This document shows, in pieces, positions 23,739-31,133 of a stretch of DNA of 33,118 nt; the stretch's first letter is position 1, and every line of letters begins with the position of its first letter. Under the pieces are notes generated by a model, which was not told where the DNA came from, ran no database searches, and worked only from the letters and a program-made list of their open reading frames with translations. This DNA is from Xanthobacteraceae bacterium (GTDB lineage: Bacteria > Pseudomonadota > Alphaproteobacteria > Rhizobiales > Xanthobacteraceae): positions 1 to 33,118 of the forward strand of contig JAIESI010000058.1 of assembly GCA_019746135.1 (NCBI GenBank). Direction: 5' to 3'. A program made the translations under genes and the position numbers.

Positions 23739-24644
23739 ATGGAGCTGCGATACCTGCGGAGCTTTTGCGCGCTTGCCGAGGAGTTGCATTTCGGGCGGGC
23801 GGCGCGGCGTCTCAACCTCAGTCAGCCGCCGCTCAGTCGCCAGATTGCGCTGCTCGAGCAGGAGCTCGGCACACGGCTGTTCCAGCGCACGCGGCGGCGC
23901 GTCGAACTCACGCCGGCGGGCGCGGCTTTTCTCATCCGCGCCAAGTCGCTCCTCAACGATCTGAACCTCGCATCGGACGAGGCGCGGCGCGTGGCGAGCG
24001 GCCAGATCGGCACGCTCTCGCTCGGCATGGTGGCGTCCGCGGCTTACTCGATCATGCCGGGCATGTTGCGCGCATTTCATGCGCGTCATCCCCGTGTTCA
24101 TCTGAGCTTTGAATCGCTCGCCACGACGGATCAGATCAAGGCCTTGCTGCAGGGCAGGATCGATATCGGAATTGTTCGCTTGCCGGTACGCAGCGATGGC
24201 ATTGCCGTGCATCGGCTGGTGGACGATCCGTTTGTCGTCGCATTGCCCGGCGACCACCGTCTGGCGCGGCAGAAGCAGGTGTCGTTGCGCGACCTTGCCG
24301 ACGAACCGTTTCTCATTTCGCCGCGCGAGGCGGCGATCGGATATCATGATGAGATCGTCTCGCATTGCGAGCGAGCCGGTTTCAGTCCGCGCTTTGCATA
24401 TCAGGCGCGGCCGTTCTCGATGCTGGTCGGGCTGGTCGGTGCGGGTTTGGGCGTCGCTATCGTACCCGAGTCGATGCAACACCTCCGGCCGGATACGGTC
24501 GTTTATCGGCCATTGCGCGAGCGCACGGTGAAAACCGCGTTTGCCCTCGTTGTGCGCGAAAGCGACGGCTCGCCGCTCGTCGCACAATTTATCGCAGTCA
24601 CGCGCAAGGCGCTTCGTGACAACAAACCGGACAGGCGGTCCTAG
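23739..24644 (+). CDS. LysR-family transcriptional regulator
   Basis: A 301-residue LysR regulator. Residues 1-60 are the winged helix-turn-helix (MELRYLRSFCALAEELHF, AARRLNLSQPPLSRQIALLE); residues about 90-290 form the periplasmic-binding-like effector domain. The first-residue pattern and the ARGUMENT-like LELRYLRSF start match the CatR/BenM-type subgroup that often controls aromatic degradation (family-level inference). It is divergent from the hydrolase-LLM-Bug-hydrolase set, so it is the likely regulator, responding to the substrate or an intermediate. A GGAG precedes the ATG. Its stop overlaps the convergent photolyase stop by 4 bases. Confidence 0.93.
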   Translation: MELRYLRSFCALAEELHFGRAARRLNLSQPPLSRQIALLEQELGTRLFQRTRRRVELTPAGAAFLIRAKSLLNDLNLASDEARRVASGQIGTLSLGMVASAAYSIMPGMLRAFHARHPRVHLSFESLATTDQIKALLQGRIDIGIVRLPVRSDGIAVHRLVDDPFVVALPGDHRLARQKQVSLRDLADEPFLISPREAAIGYHDEIVSHCERAGFSPRFAYQARPFSMLVGLVGAGLGVAIVPESMQHLRPDTVVYRPLRERTVKTAFALVVRESDGSPLVAQFIAVTRKALRDNKPDRRS

Positions 24645-26104
24645 TCGGTCCGCCCGGCGGGCGAGCTCTTGATCGTCGCGAAAGCCTCCAGCGCGCGCTC
24701 GCGCGCCGCCTGGTGATCGACCATCGGCGCGGGATAGCTCCTGCCGAACAGGCCGCCCGCGTCCCGGGCTTCCGGCACGAAGGCGCGCACGTAGTCACCG
24801 TCCGGATCGAATTTTTCCGCCTGGATCGCCGGGTTGAACACGCGGAAATAGGGTGCGGCATCGGCGCCGCAGCCCGCGACCCACTGCCAGCTGGCCGGAT
24901 TGTTCGCCGGGTCGGCATCGACCAGCGTGTCCCAGAACCACGCTTCGCCCTCGCGCCAGTCGATCAGCAGGTGTTTCACCAGAAACGACGCGACCACCAT
25001 CCGCACGCGGTTGTGCATCCAGCCGGTGCGCCAGAGCTGGCGCATGCCGGCGTCGACGATCGGATAGCCGGTCATGCCCTTTTGCCAGGCGCGCAGCGCC
25101 TTGCGGTCCTTGCGCCACGGAAAGCGGTCGAAGCGGCGGTCGAGGTTGCGGATGTGAAAATCGGGATTGAGGTGCAGCGACTGATAGCAGAACTCGCGCC
25201 AGCCGATCTCCGACAGGAATTTCTCGGCGTCGGCGGCGCGGGGACGCTGGGCGCGTCCGCCATGGGTCGCAACATGGGTCGCAACATGGGTCGCAACATC
25301 GGCCGCAAGCTGCGTTGAATGCCAGACCTGAAACGGGCTCACTTCGCCGAAACGCAGGTGCGGCGACAGCCGCGACGTGCCGGGCAGGTCGGGGCGGTCG
25401 CGGCGTGTCGCGTAGCCCGTGAGTTCGCCATCGAGGAATTCGCCGAGCCGCTGTTGCGCACCGGCTTCGCCGCGGACCCACGTGCCGCGCATTTCGGCGG
25501 CCCAGTCCGGCGCGGTGGGTTCGAGCCTCCAGCCGGCGAGATCGTCCGAGGCAACCCCCTTCACGCCTTGGATCCTGCGCGGCGCAGGCATCGGTGCGCG
25601 CGGGGCGCCCCGCGCCTGTGCGGTGCGCCAGAATGGTGTGAACACCATGAGCGGCTTGCCGCCTTTGCCCGGCACCGGCGGCTCGTGCAGCACATTGGCC
25701 TGGAAGGTCGCAACGCTGACGCCTTGGCGCTCGAGCTTTTGCTCGAGCGCCGCGTCGACGGTCGCGCCGGGACCGTAGCGGCGGTTCCAGTGCACCGTCG
25801 TGGCACCGCTCTCTTTCGCGAGCTTTGCGACACTCTCGATAGCCGGTCCGCGCCGGAGCACCAGCGCCGCGTCGTGCTTTGCCAGCGCTGCAGACAGCGC
25901 CCGCAGCGAGCCGGCAAGCCACCAGCGCGCCGCCGCGCCGAGCGGCCGCAACGCCGGCGTCTCGTCGAGCACATAGAGGCAGATGACCGGCCGTCCGGTT
26001 TTGACGGCCTCCGCCAGCGCCGGGTGGTCGGCGAGGCGCAGATCGTCCCGAAACCAGACAAGGGCCGGGGCGGCGGAGCCGGCTTTTTCGGGTTTTTCAA
26101 CCAT
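24641..26104 (-). CDS. phrB: CPD-type deoxyribodipyrimidine photolyase
   Basis: A 487-residue class I cyclobutane pyrimidine dimer photolyase, which repairs UV lesions with blue light using FADH-. The N-terminal antenna domain starts LVWFRDDLRLADHPAL. The FAD domain has TGYPIVDAGMRQL and GWMHNRVRM, and the electron-transfer tryptophans align at Trp330, Trp383 and Trp406, with Asn402 near the flavin. Between the RFGEVSPFQVW and FLSEIGWREF blocks, a four-residue VATH unit is repeated three times (270-281), encoded by a 12-bp tandem repeat absent from typical photolyases. It lies in a surface-linker region, so activity is probably kept. It is convergent with the LysR gene (4-base overlap) and divergent from the diguanylate cyclase gene. 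Confidence 0.93.
   Translation of the reverse strand: MVEKPEKAGSAAPALVWFRDDLRLADHPALAEAVKTGRPVICLYVLDETPALRPLGAAARWWLAGSLRALSAALAKHDAALVLRRGPAIESVAKLAKESGATTVHWNRRYGPGATVDAALEQKLERQGVSVATFQANVLHEPPVPGKGGKPLMVFTPFWRTAQARGAPRAPMPAPRRIQGVKGVASDDLAGWRLEPTAPDWAAEMRGTWVRGEAGAQQRLGEFLDGELTGYATRRDRPDLPGTSRLSPHLRFGEVSPFQVWHSTQLAADVATHVATHVATHGGRAQRPRAADAEKFLSEIGWREFCYQSLHLNPDFHIRNLDRRFDRFPWRKDRKALRAWQKGMTGYPIVDAGMRQLWRTGWMHNRVRMVVASFLVKHLLIDWREGEAWFWDTLVDADPANNPASWQWVAGCGADAAPYFRVFNPAIQAEKFDPDGDYVRAFVPEARDAGGLFGRSYPAPMVDHQAARERALEAFATIKSSPAGRTD
25261..25308. repeat. 12-bp tandem repeat inside the photolyase gene
   Basis: Three perfect copies of CATGGGTCGCAA (25261-25272, 25273-25284, 25285-25296) and a fourth diverged copy, CATCGGCCGCAA (25297-25308). 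On the coding strand they encode the VATH repeat of the photolyase. The unit is a multiple of three, so changes in copy number would keep the frame. Confidence 0.92.
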
Positions 26105-26316
26105 CCGCCGGCATCCCTATTGGATTTCGCCGCCTTTCACCACGTCGGCTGCCGCGGTTCGCTGCATTTGCGGGAAAATTCGCAACGTCGTTGAAACCAT
26201 ACGGCGCAACCGCTGTGGGCGGCCTCATCGGTTTCACCACTTCTTGTTTGTTGCGGCGCAGGGTCGCCGGATAGGGAAGCGCGCGCCGGCCGTTGCTCCA
26301 GTTGCGGATGAAATCG

Positions 26317-27534
26317 ATGGGACTCGACGTCAACACGCTGTTTCTCGTCACCATTTACGTCGAGGCGATGCTGGGCCTGCTGCTGCTGTTCGCCTGGATC
26401 CAGAACTCGTCGATTCATGCCGTGGCCTGGTGGGCGTGCGCGCATCTGCTGCGCGCCGCCTCGGTGGCGCTGTTCGGCTTGTACGGCTCGGTCCCGGACG
26501 CGATCTCCATCGATCTTGCCAACGCGGTGCTGTTCACCGCTTTCGCCGTGATGTGGTCGGGCGCGCGCGTGTTCGACGGACGCCCCGTGGAGCCGGTGTA
26601 TCTGCTCGGCGGGGCGGTCTTATGGCTCCTCGTGAGCCGCGCGCCGTGGCTTGCCGACTCGCTTGGTGCCAAGGTGCTGCTCGCCTCCGGCATCATCACC
26701 GCCTACACCTGGGCGACGGCCTACGAGTTCTGGCGCGGTCGCGGCGAACCGCTGGTGTCGCGCTGGCCCGCGATCTTCATGCTGTTCGCGCATGGCGCAC
26801 TGTTCATGCTGCGGACGCCGCTGTCGCAGGTGCTGCCCTGGTCGCCGGACGCTCAGGTGTTCGACAGCGTCTGGCTCACGGTGCTGAGCTTCGAGGCGCT
26901 GCTGTTCACCATTGCCATCGCCTTCATCCTGCTGGCGATGGCCAAGGAGCGCACCGAGCTTCGCCACAAGACCGCGGCGCTGATCGATCCGCTGACCGGC
27001 ATTGCCAACCGCCGCGCCTTCCTCGAGGGCGTGAGGGCGCTGGGCCAGCAGCAAGGCGCAGACGTGCGCCCGGTCGCGGTGCTGCTGGCCGATCTCGACC
27101 GGTTCAAGTCGATCAACGACCAGTTCGGTCATGCGGCCGGCGATCGGGTGCTCCAAATGTTCTCGGCCGTCGTGGCCGGCAAGCTCGGGCCGAACGATCT
27201 GTTCGGCCGGCTTGGCGGCGAGGAGTTCGCGATCGTGCTCTATGACGCGGGCCGCGAGCAGGGCCAAGCCACCGCCGAGGGCATCCGTCTGGCCTTCGAG
27301 GCCGCCGCGGCCGAGGTCGACGGCCGTCCGGTCGGCGGCACGGTCAGCGTCGGCATGGTGATCGCGGAGCCGGGCGTCATCGATATTCCGGCGCTGCTCG
27401 GCCGCGCCGACGAGGCGCTCTATTGCGCCAAGGAGCGGGGAAGGAACCGCGTCGAGATCGCCTCGCTGCATCCGGTGCCGGAACGGGCATCGGTCGCGCA
27501 CGTCGTCGCGGGGGCGGCGCCGCGGACCGCCTGA
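26317..27534 (+). CDS. Membrane diguanylate cyclase (GGDEF)
   Basis: A 405-residue protein with about seven N-terminal membrane helices (residues 8-209) and a C-terminal GGDEF domain (about 220-380). The active site reads GGEEF (300-304), and DLDRFKSINDQFGHAAGD is intact, so it should make cyclic-di-GMP from GTP. The inhibitory RxxD site five residues before GGEEF reads GPND, lacking the Arg, so feedback inhibition by product is probably absent. The ATG at 26317 is chosen; ATG at 26308 is an alternative, with no clear ribosome-binding site for either. There is no EAL domain. It is divergent from the photolyase gene across 212 bases and abuts the convergent RidA-like gene. Confidence 0.88.
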   Translation: MGLDVNTLFLVTIYVEAMLGLLLLFAWIQNSSIHAVAWWACAHLLRAASVALFGLYGSVPDAISIDLANAVLFTAFAVMWSGARVFDGRPVEPVYLLGGAVLWLLVSRAPWLADSLGAKVLLASGIITAYTWATAYEFWRGRGEPLVSRWPAIFMLFAHGALFMLRTPLSQVLPWSPDAQVFDSVWLTVLSFEALLFTIAIAFILLAMAKERTELRHKTAALIDPLTGIANRRAFLEGVRALGQQQGADVRPVAVLLADLDRFKSINDQFGHAAGDRVLQMFSAVVAGKLGPNDLFGRLGGEEFAIVLYDAGREQGQATAEGIRLAFEAAAAEVDGRPVGGTVSVGMVIAEPGVIDIPALLGRADEALYCAKERGRNRVEIASLHPVPERASVAHVVAGAAPRTA

Positions 27535-28977
27535 TCAGCCGGCGTAGATCCAGAAGTCGGCGATCGCCGCCGCGCCCGCTGCGAACAACGGCCCCGGGAC
27601 CTGAACGCAGGCGAACGGATGCGGTGTCTTGCCGTAGCGGTCGGACCAGGCCGCGGCGACGCCGGCGAAGTCGCGCATGTCGTGCAGGAAATACTGCGCC
27701 CGCACGACATTGCGGATCGGCACGTTGACGGCCTTGCACACCGCTTCGGCGTAAGACAGCAGCATGGCGCCTTGCGCCTGGCCCGCGAGCGAAAGACCGT
27801 CGAACGCCGAAGCCTGTCCGGCCGCCGGCACCGCGCCGTCGCGGCCGACCGCCATCATGCCCGACGGGAACACCAGCTCGCCGGCGCGGACGCAGGGACC
27901 GAACGTGGCCAGCTCCGGCATGTCCACGGACACCACCTGCTTGCGGCGCGTCGCGCCATTCTTGAGCGCGATCAGGTTGATCTCGATCAACCCCTCGGAG
28001 CTCGCGTAGTCCTTGGCCGGGACCACCGTGAGGGCGCAGGGGATGTCCTTGAAATGCTGTGACCAGACCTCCATGAAATCGGGGAAGTTGTCCGTGCCGC
28101 GGACATAGGCCTGCGCCTTGAGGCAGTTGTCGAGCGACGACCCGGCGGCCTTCAGCGACGGTTCGAGCCGCTCCTTGATGGTGTAGGCCACCTGGCGGCG
28201 GAAGCCGGTTTGCCCGCCCCAGCGCGCCGTCGGCCGGATGCGGACCGCGGGCGGCAGCTCGCCGGTGTCGAGCAGCGCCATGTTGCCGGCGACAAACACG
28301 AAGTCGTTGACCGCCACGGCGGGGAAGTAGCCGGATGCGGAGATCGGCTGGCCGGGCAGGGTGAACTTTTCGATCTCCCAGTTCGGCCCGGGCACCGCGG
28401 CAAGCAGGGTCGCATGCGTGTTGGTGCGGCCGGTGAAGCAGCGTTCCATGATGATCGACGTGCTCGGCGGGATATAGCCGCCGAATTCGGCGAACCGGGC
28501 GAGGTGATAGGCCGACACGGCGGGACCCTGCGTGTAGAACTGATCGACCCGGACGGCGTTGGTCAGGTCTGCGCCGAATTCCTTGAGAATGACGCGCATG
28601 CGTTTGAGGATGTAGTCGGCCTCGCGGCGCAGCGGCGGGCGCCCGCTCAGCGGATATCCGGGCGGGCCCTCGACCTCGGGTGCGAGGCCCTTCTCGAAAT
28701 CGTACGCCTCGTGGCCGTTGAGGAAGACCCACGATCCGGCCTTCACCGCATACGCGTGGTTCACCGCACTGCCGGCGACGCGCTCGGCGGCTTTGACGAC
28801 TGGGGCCGCTGCCGGTGTCGATGCGGCCGGTCCGGCCTGCGCGAGCCTGACCGGAGCGTCCGGCCCGGGCTCGCGGGCGGTGCTGGTGCCCGGCGCAACA
28901 ACGGCAGCGCCCGCGAGCGTCAGGCTGCCGAGAAAACCGCGGCGGTCCATGGTTCGGGAATGCTGACGGCTACGCAT
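27535..28977 (-). CDS. Tat-exported protein with three RidA-like domains
   Basis: A 480-residue protein beginning with a twin-arginine signal (DRRGFLGS, residues 11-18), then a Pro/Ala linker and three RidA/YjgF-like domains at about 75-195, 213-340 and 348-478. RidA is normally a single cytosolic domain of about 130 residues, forming a trimer that hydrolyses imines with a conserved Arg. Aligning each domain to the FPARSCV strand of E. coli RidA puts Ser172, Ala315 and Phe455 where the Arg should be, so none is a canonical imine deaminase. A single chain could form a pseudo-trimer. GGAGGAAAG supports the ATG at 28977. It is divergent from the ferredoxin-flavoprotein pair and abuts the cyclase stop. 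Function unknown. Confidence 0.85.
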   Translation of the reverse strand: MRSRQHSRTMDRRGFLGSLTLAGAAVVAPGTSTAREPGPDAPVRLAQAGPAASTPAAAPVVKAAERVAGSAVNHAYAVKAGSWVFLNGHEAYDFEKGLAPEVEGPPGYPLSGRPPLRREADYILKRMRVILKEFGADLTNAVRVDQFYTQGPAVSAYHLARFAEFGGYIPPSTSIIMERCFTGRTNTHATLLAAVPGPNWEIEKFTLPGQPISASGYFPAVAVNDFVFVAGNMALLDTGELPPAVRIRPTARWGGQTGFRRQVAYTIKERLEPSLKAAGSSLDNCLKAQAYVRGTDNFPDFMEVWSQHFKDIPCALTVVPAKDYASSEGLIEINLIALKNGATRRKQVVSVDMPELATFGPCVRAGELVFPSGMMAVGRDGAVPAAGQASAFDGLSLAGQAQGAMLLSYAEAVCKAVNVPIRNVVRAQYFLHDMRDFAGVAAAWSDRYGKTPHPFACVQVPGPLFAAGAAAIADFWIYAG

Positions 28978-29155
28978 GGCGCTTTCCTCCGATGCAGAAG
29001 CCTTCGGATGCTGCCAAAGCCGGAAAACCGGGACAACGCTCCAGTGAGGTTCGGGCGCAGCGGCCCGCGCAGGGCTCCCATGTGTTTGGGCAATATGGCG
29101 TCCGGGCCCGTCACCAGTCGGCTGTCAGGGGCACCGCCGTTTGCTATGAAACGGC

Positions 29156-29404
29156 ATGATCGAAAGCATCGAACTGGAAAAATGCACGGGTTGCGGCATC
29201 TGCGATGTCGTCTGCCCGGCCGACGTCATCCACATGGAGGCGCAGCCGGTCCAGGCCGAGATGGATGGGCTGCGGCAGACCAGATTGCTTCCGGTCATCA
29301 AATTCCGCGAACACTGCATCACCTGCTTCAGCTGCGAAATCTTCTGCCCGGAGCACATCGTCGATGTGCATCCCTCGGTGAAGAACCGCCCGCGGCCCTG
29401 GTGA
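29156..29404 (+). CDS. Two-cluster [4Fe-4S] ferredoxin, AprB-like
   Basis: An 82-residue ferredoxin with two CxxCxxCxxxCP motifs: Cys10/13/16/20 and Cys54/57/60/64, each with Pro after the last Cys. The long spacer between clusters (residues 21-53) resembles the beta subunit of adenylylsulfate reductase (AprB), but the AprB C-terminal tail is absent. It ends 10 bases before the flavoprotein start and is probably its electron partner in the cytoplasm. No signal peptide is seen. The ribosome-binding site is weak. It is divergent from the triple RidA-like gene over 178 bases. Confidence 0.88.
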   Translation: MIESIELEKCTGCGICDVVCPADVIHMEAQPVQAEMDGLRQTRLLPVIKFREHCITCFSCEIFCPEHIVDVHPSVKNRPRPW

Positions 29405-29414
29405 GGCGAGCAGC

Positions 29415-31133
29415 ATGGATCGCTTCGACGGGACATTGATCGACACCGACGTGCTGGTGGTGGGCGGCGGCGCGGGCGGCCTGATGGCGGCGCTGTCGGC
29501 CAAGCGCAACGGTCGGCCCGGCACGCGCGTCACGCTGGTGGACTCGTGGCTGATCGGCCGCACCGGGCACACGGCATTCTCCAACGCCTGGACCATCGTC
29601 GCGCTGCCGGGCGACGACATCGACGGCATCCTGCACGAGATCGTCGCCGGCAATGACGGCATCGCCGACCAGGAGCTGGTGCGGCAATCGCTGATCGACT
29701 CGCATGCCCGCCTCAAGGACTTCGAGGCGATGGGCATGCATTTCGGAAAGGACGAGGAGGGCCGCTACAAGCGCCGGCCGACGCGGGGCCTCGACCTTGC
29801 CCGGGTGATGTATCCGGAGGGCGGCGGGCTCGAATTCGCCTGGAAGCAGCGGCTCGCGCTCGAGCGCGAGGGCGTGCAGCTCATCGACCGGCTGTTCGTC
29901 ACCGGGCTGATGCGCGGCGCGGGCGAGCGGATCACCGGCGCGGTCGGCATCAACAGCCGCACCGGCGAATTCAACGTCATCAAGGCGCGCGCGACGATCG
30001 TCGCGACCAACGCCGTCACCTTCCGTTCGGGCTTCGTGCGCGACATCACCGGCACCGGCACGCTGCTCGCCTATCGCGCGGGCGCGGCGCTGCGCAACGC
30101 GGAATTCTCCTACGTGCGGCCCGGCACGCCGAAGTTCTATTTCGAGGGCATCACCTTCGCCATTCAGGAGGGTGCGCAATGGGTGAACGCCAAGGGCGAG
30201 GCGTTCATGCAGAGCTACGAGCCGGAGTGGGGCGACGAGGCCGATGTGCCGCGCATCGCCCGGGCGATGGCGATGGAGAACCGCAAAGGCAACACGCCGC
30301 TCTATCTCGACATGTCGGCGATCCCCGAGCACCTGCGCGACTATTTCATCCAGAGCAAAGTCAAATGGATGGACAACTTCTTCCGCAAGCTCGGCGACGA
30401 AGCCAAGACCGACATGTTCGGCAAGACGCCGTATTACGCACTGAACCAGATGACCAAGATGGGCATCCGCACCGGTGCGGATTGCCGCTCGGACGTGCCG
30501 GGACTGCTGTCCGCGGGCTTGGCGCAGTCGGGCTGCGCCAACCACTTCGCGGGCTTCCATATCGGGCTTTGCGTCGGCAACGGCTGGATCGCCGGGCGCA
30601 GCGCGATCGAGGATCTCGACCGGACGCCCGCGCCGAGGCTCGACCCCGCCGAGGTGCGGGCGCTGCACGCCGAGGTCCGTGCGCCGCTCAATGAGAAATC
30701 GAAGGCGGAATCCGATCGCATCCTGCGCGACCTTCAGGGCGTGATGTTCGCCTACGACATCGGCATCCTCAAGCGCGAGGACCGGCTGCAGAACGCGCTG
30801 GAGCAGGTGTCGCGGCTCGCCGACGAGTTCAAGAATATCTCGGCGCCGCACACCCATGAGCTGGTGCGGTTGAAGGAAACCGAGGCGATGCTGCTCGCCG
30901 CGCGCTTCATCCTCGGCGCGTCGCTCTATCGCACCGAGTCGCGCCTGAGCCACTTCCGCGAGGACCACGACGCCCGCGACGACGACAACTGGCTGGTCTG
31001 GGTCGACGTCGCCGAAGGCGGCAACGGGCCGGCGTTCAGCAAGACGCCGATCCCGACCCCGTATTGTTCAGTAGTACTGCCGCGGCGGAAGCCGTCGCGG
31101 TTGATGGCGCGCCAGTCCGTCGGCGGCGTCTGA
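29415..31133 (+). CDS. AprA/fumarate reductase-type FAD oxidoreductase
   Basis: A 572-residue flavoprotein of the succinate dehydrogenase/fumarate reductase/adenylylsulfate reductase family. The FAD motif VVGGGAGGLMAALSAK (15-30) leads; IGRTGHTAFSNAW lies where flavin-contacting SGA motifs are seen in relatives; SGLLSAGLAQSGC-like residues and the helical C-terminal capping region (RHLxx-type LKREDRLQNAL) follow. With the two-cluster ferredoxin encoded just upstream it forms an AprBA-like pair. No sat, aprM or qmo genes are visible, so dissimilatory sulfur oxidation cannot be claimed; reduction or oxidation of another substrate is equally possible. GAGG precedes the ATG. The last 66 bases overlap the convergent L,D-transpeptidase gene. 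Confidence 0.85.
   Translation: MDRFDGTLIDTDVLVVGGGAGGLMAALSAKRNGRPGTRVTLVDSWLIGRTGHTAFSNAWTIVALPGDDIDGILHEIVAGNDGIADQELVRQSLIDSHARLKDFEAMGMHFGKDEEGRYKRRPTRGLDLARVMYPEGGGLEFAWKQRLALEREGVQLIDRLFVTGLMRGAGERITGAVGINSRTGEFNVIKARATIVATNAVTFRSGFVRDITGTGTLLAYRAGAALRNAEFSYVRPGTPKFYFEGITFAIQEGAQWVNAKGEAFMQSYEPEWGDEADVPRIARAMAMENRKGNTPLYLDMSAIPEHLRDYFIQSKVKWMDNFFRKLGDEAKTDMFGKTPYYALNQMTKMGIRTGADCRSDVPGLLSAGLAQSGCANHFAGFHIGLCVGNGWIAGRSAIEDLDRTPAPRLDPAEVRALHAEVRAPLNEKSKAESDRILRDLQGVMFAYDIGILKREDRLQNALEQVSRLADEFKNISAPHTHELVRLKETEAMLLAARFILGASLYRTESRLSHFREDHDARDDDNWLVWVDVAEGGNGPAFSKTPIPTPYCSVVLPRRKPSRLMARQSVGGV

Noticed and set aside
25261..25308. CRISPR-like array
   Set aside because: Units are only 12 bp and directly adjacent with no spacers, and they encode an in-frame peptide repeat.
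27535..28977. Start of the RidA-like gene at the second Met (28950)
   Set aside because: That ATG has no ribosome-binding site, whereas the ATG at 28977 is preceded by GGAGGAAAG at good spacing; the Tat motif is kept in either case.
31040..31133. Frameshift in the flavoprotein 3' end
   Set aside because: Considered because of the 66-base overlap with the transpeptidase gene. I see no homopolymer or obvious alternative-frame homology, so the overlap is reported as seen rather than as an error.
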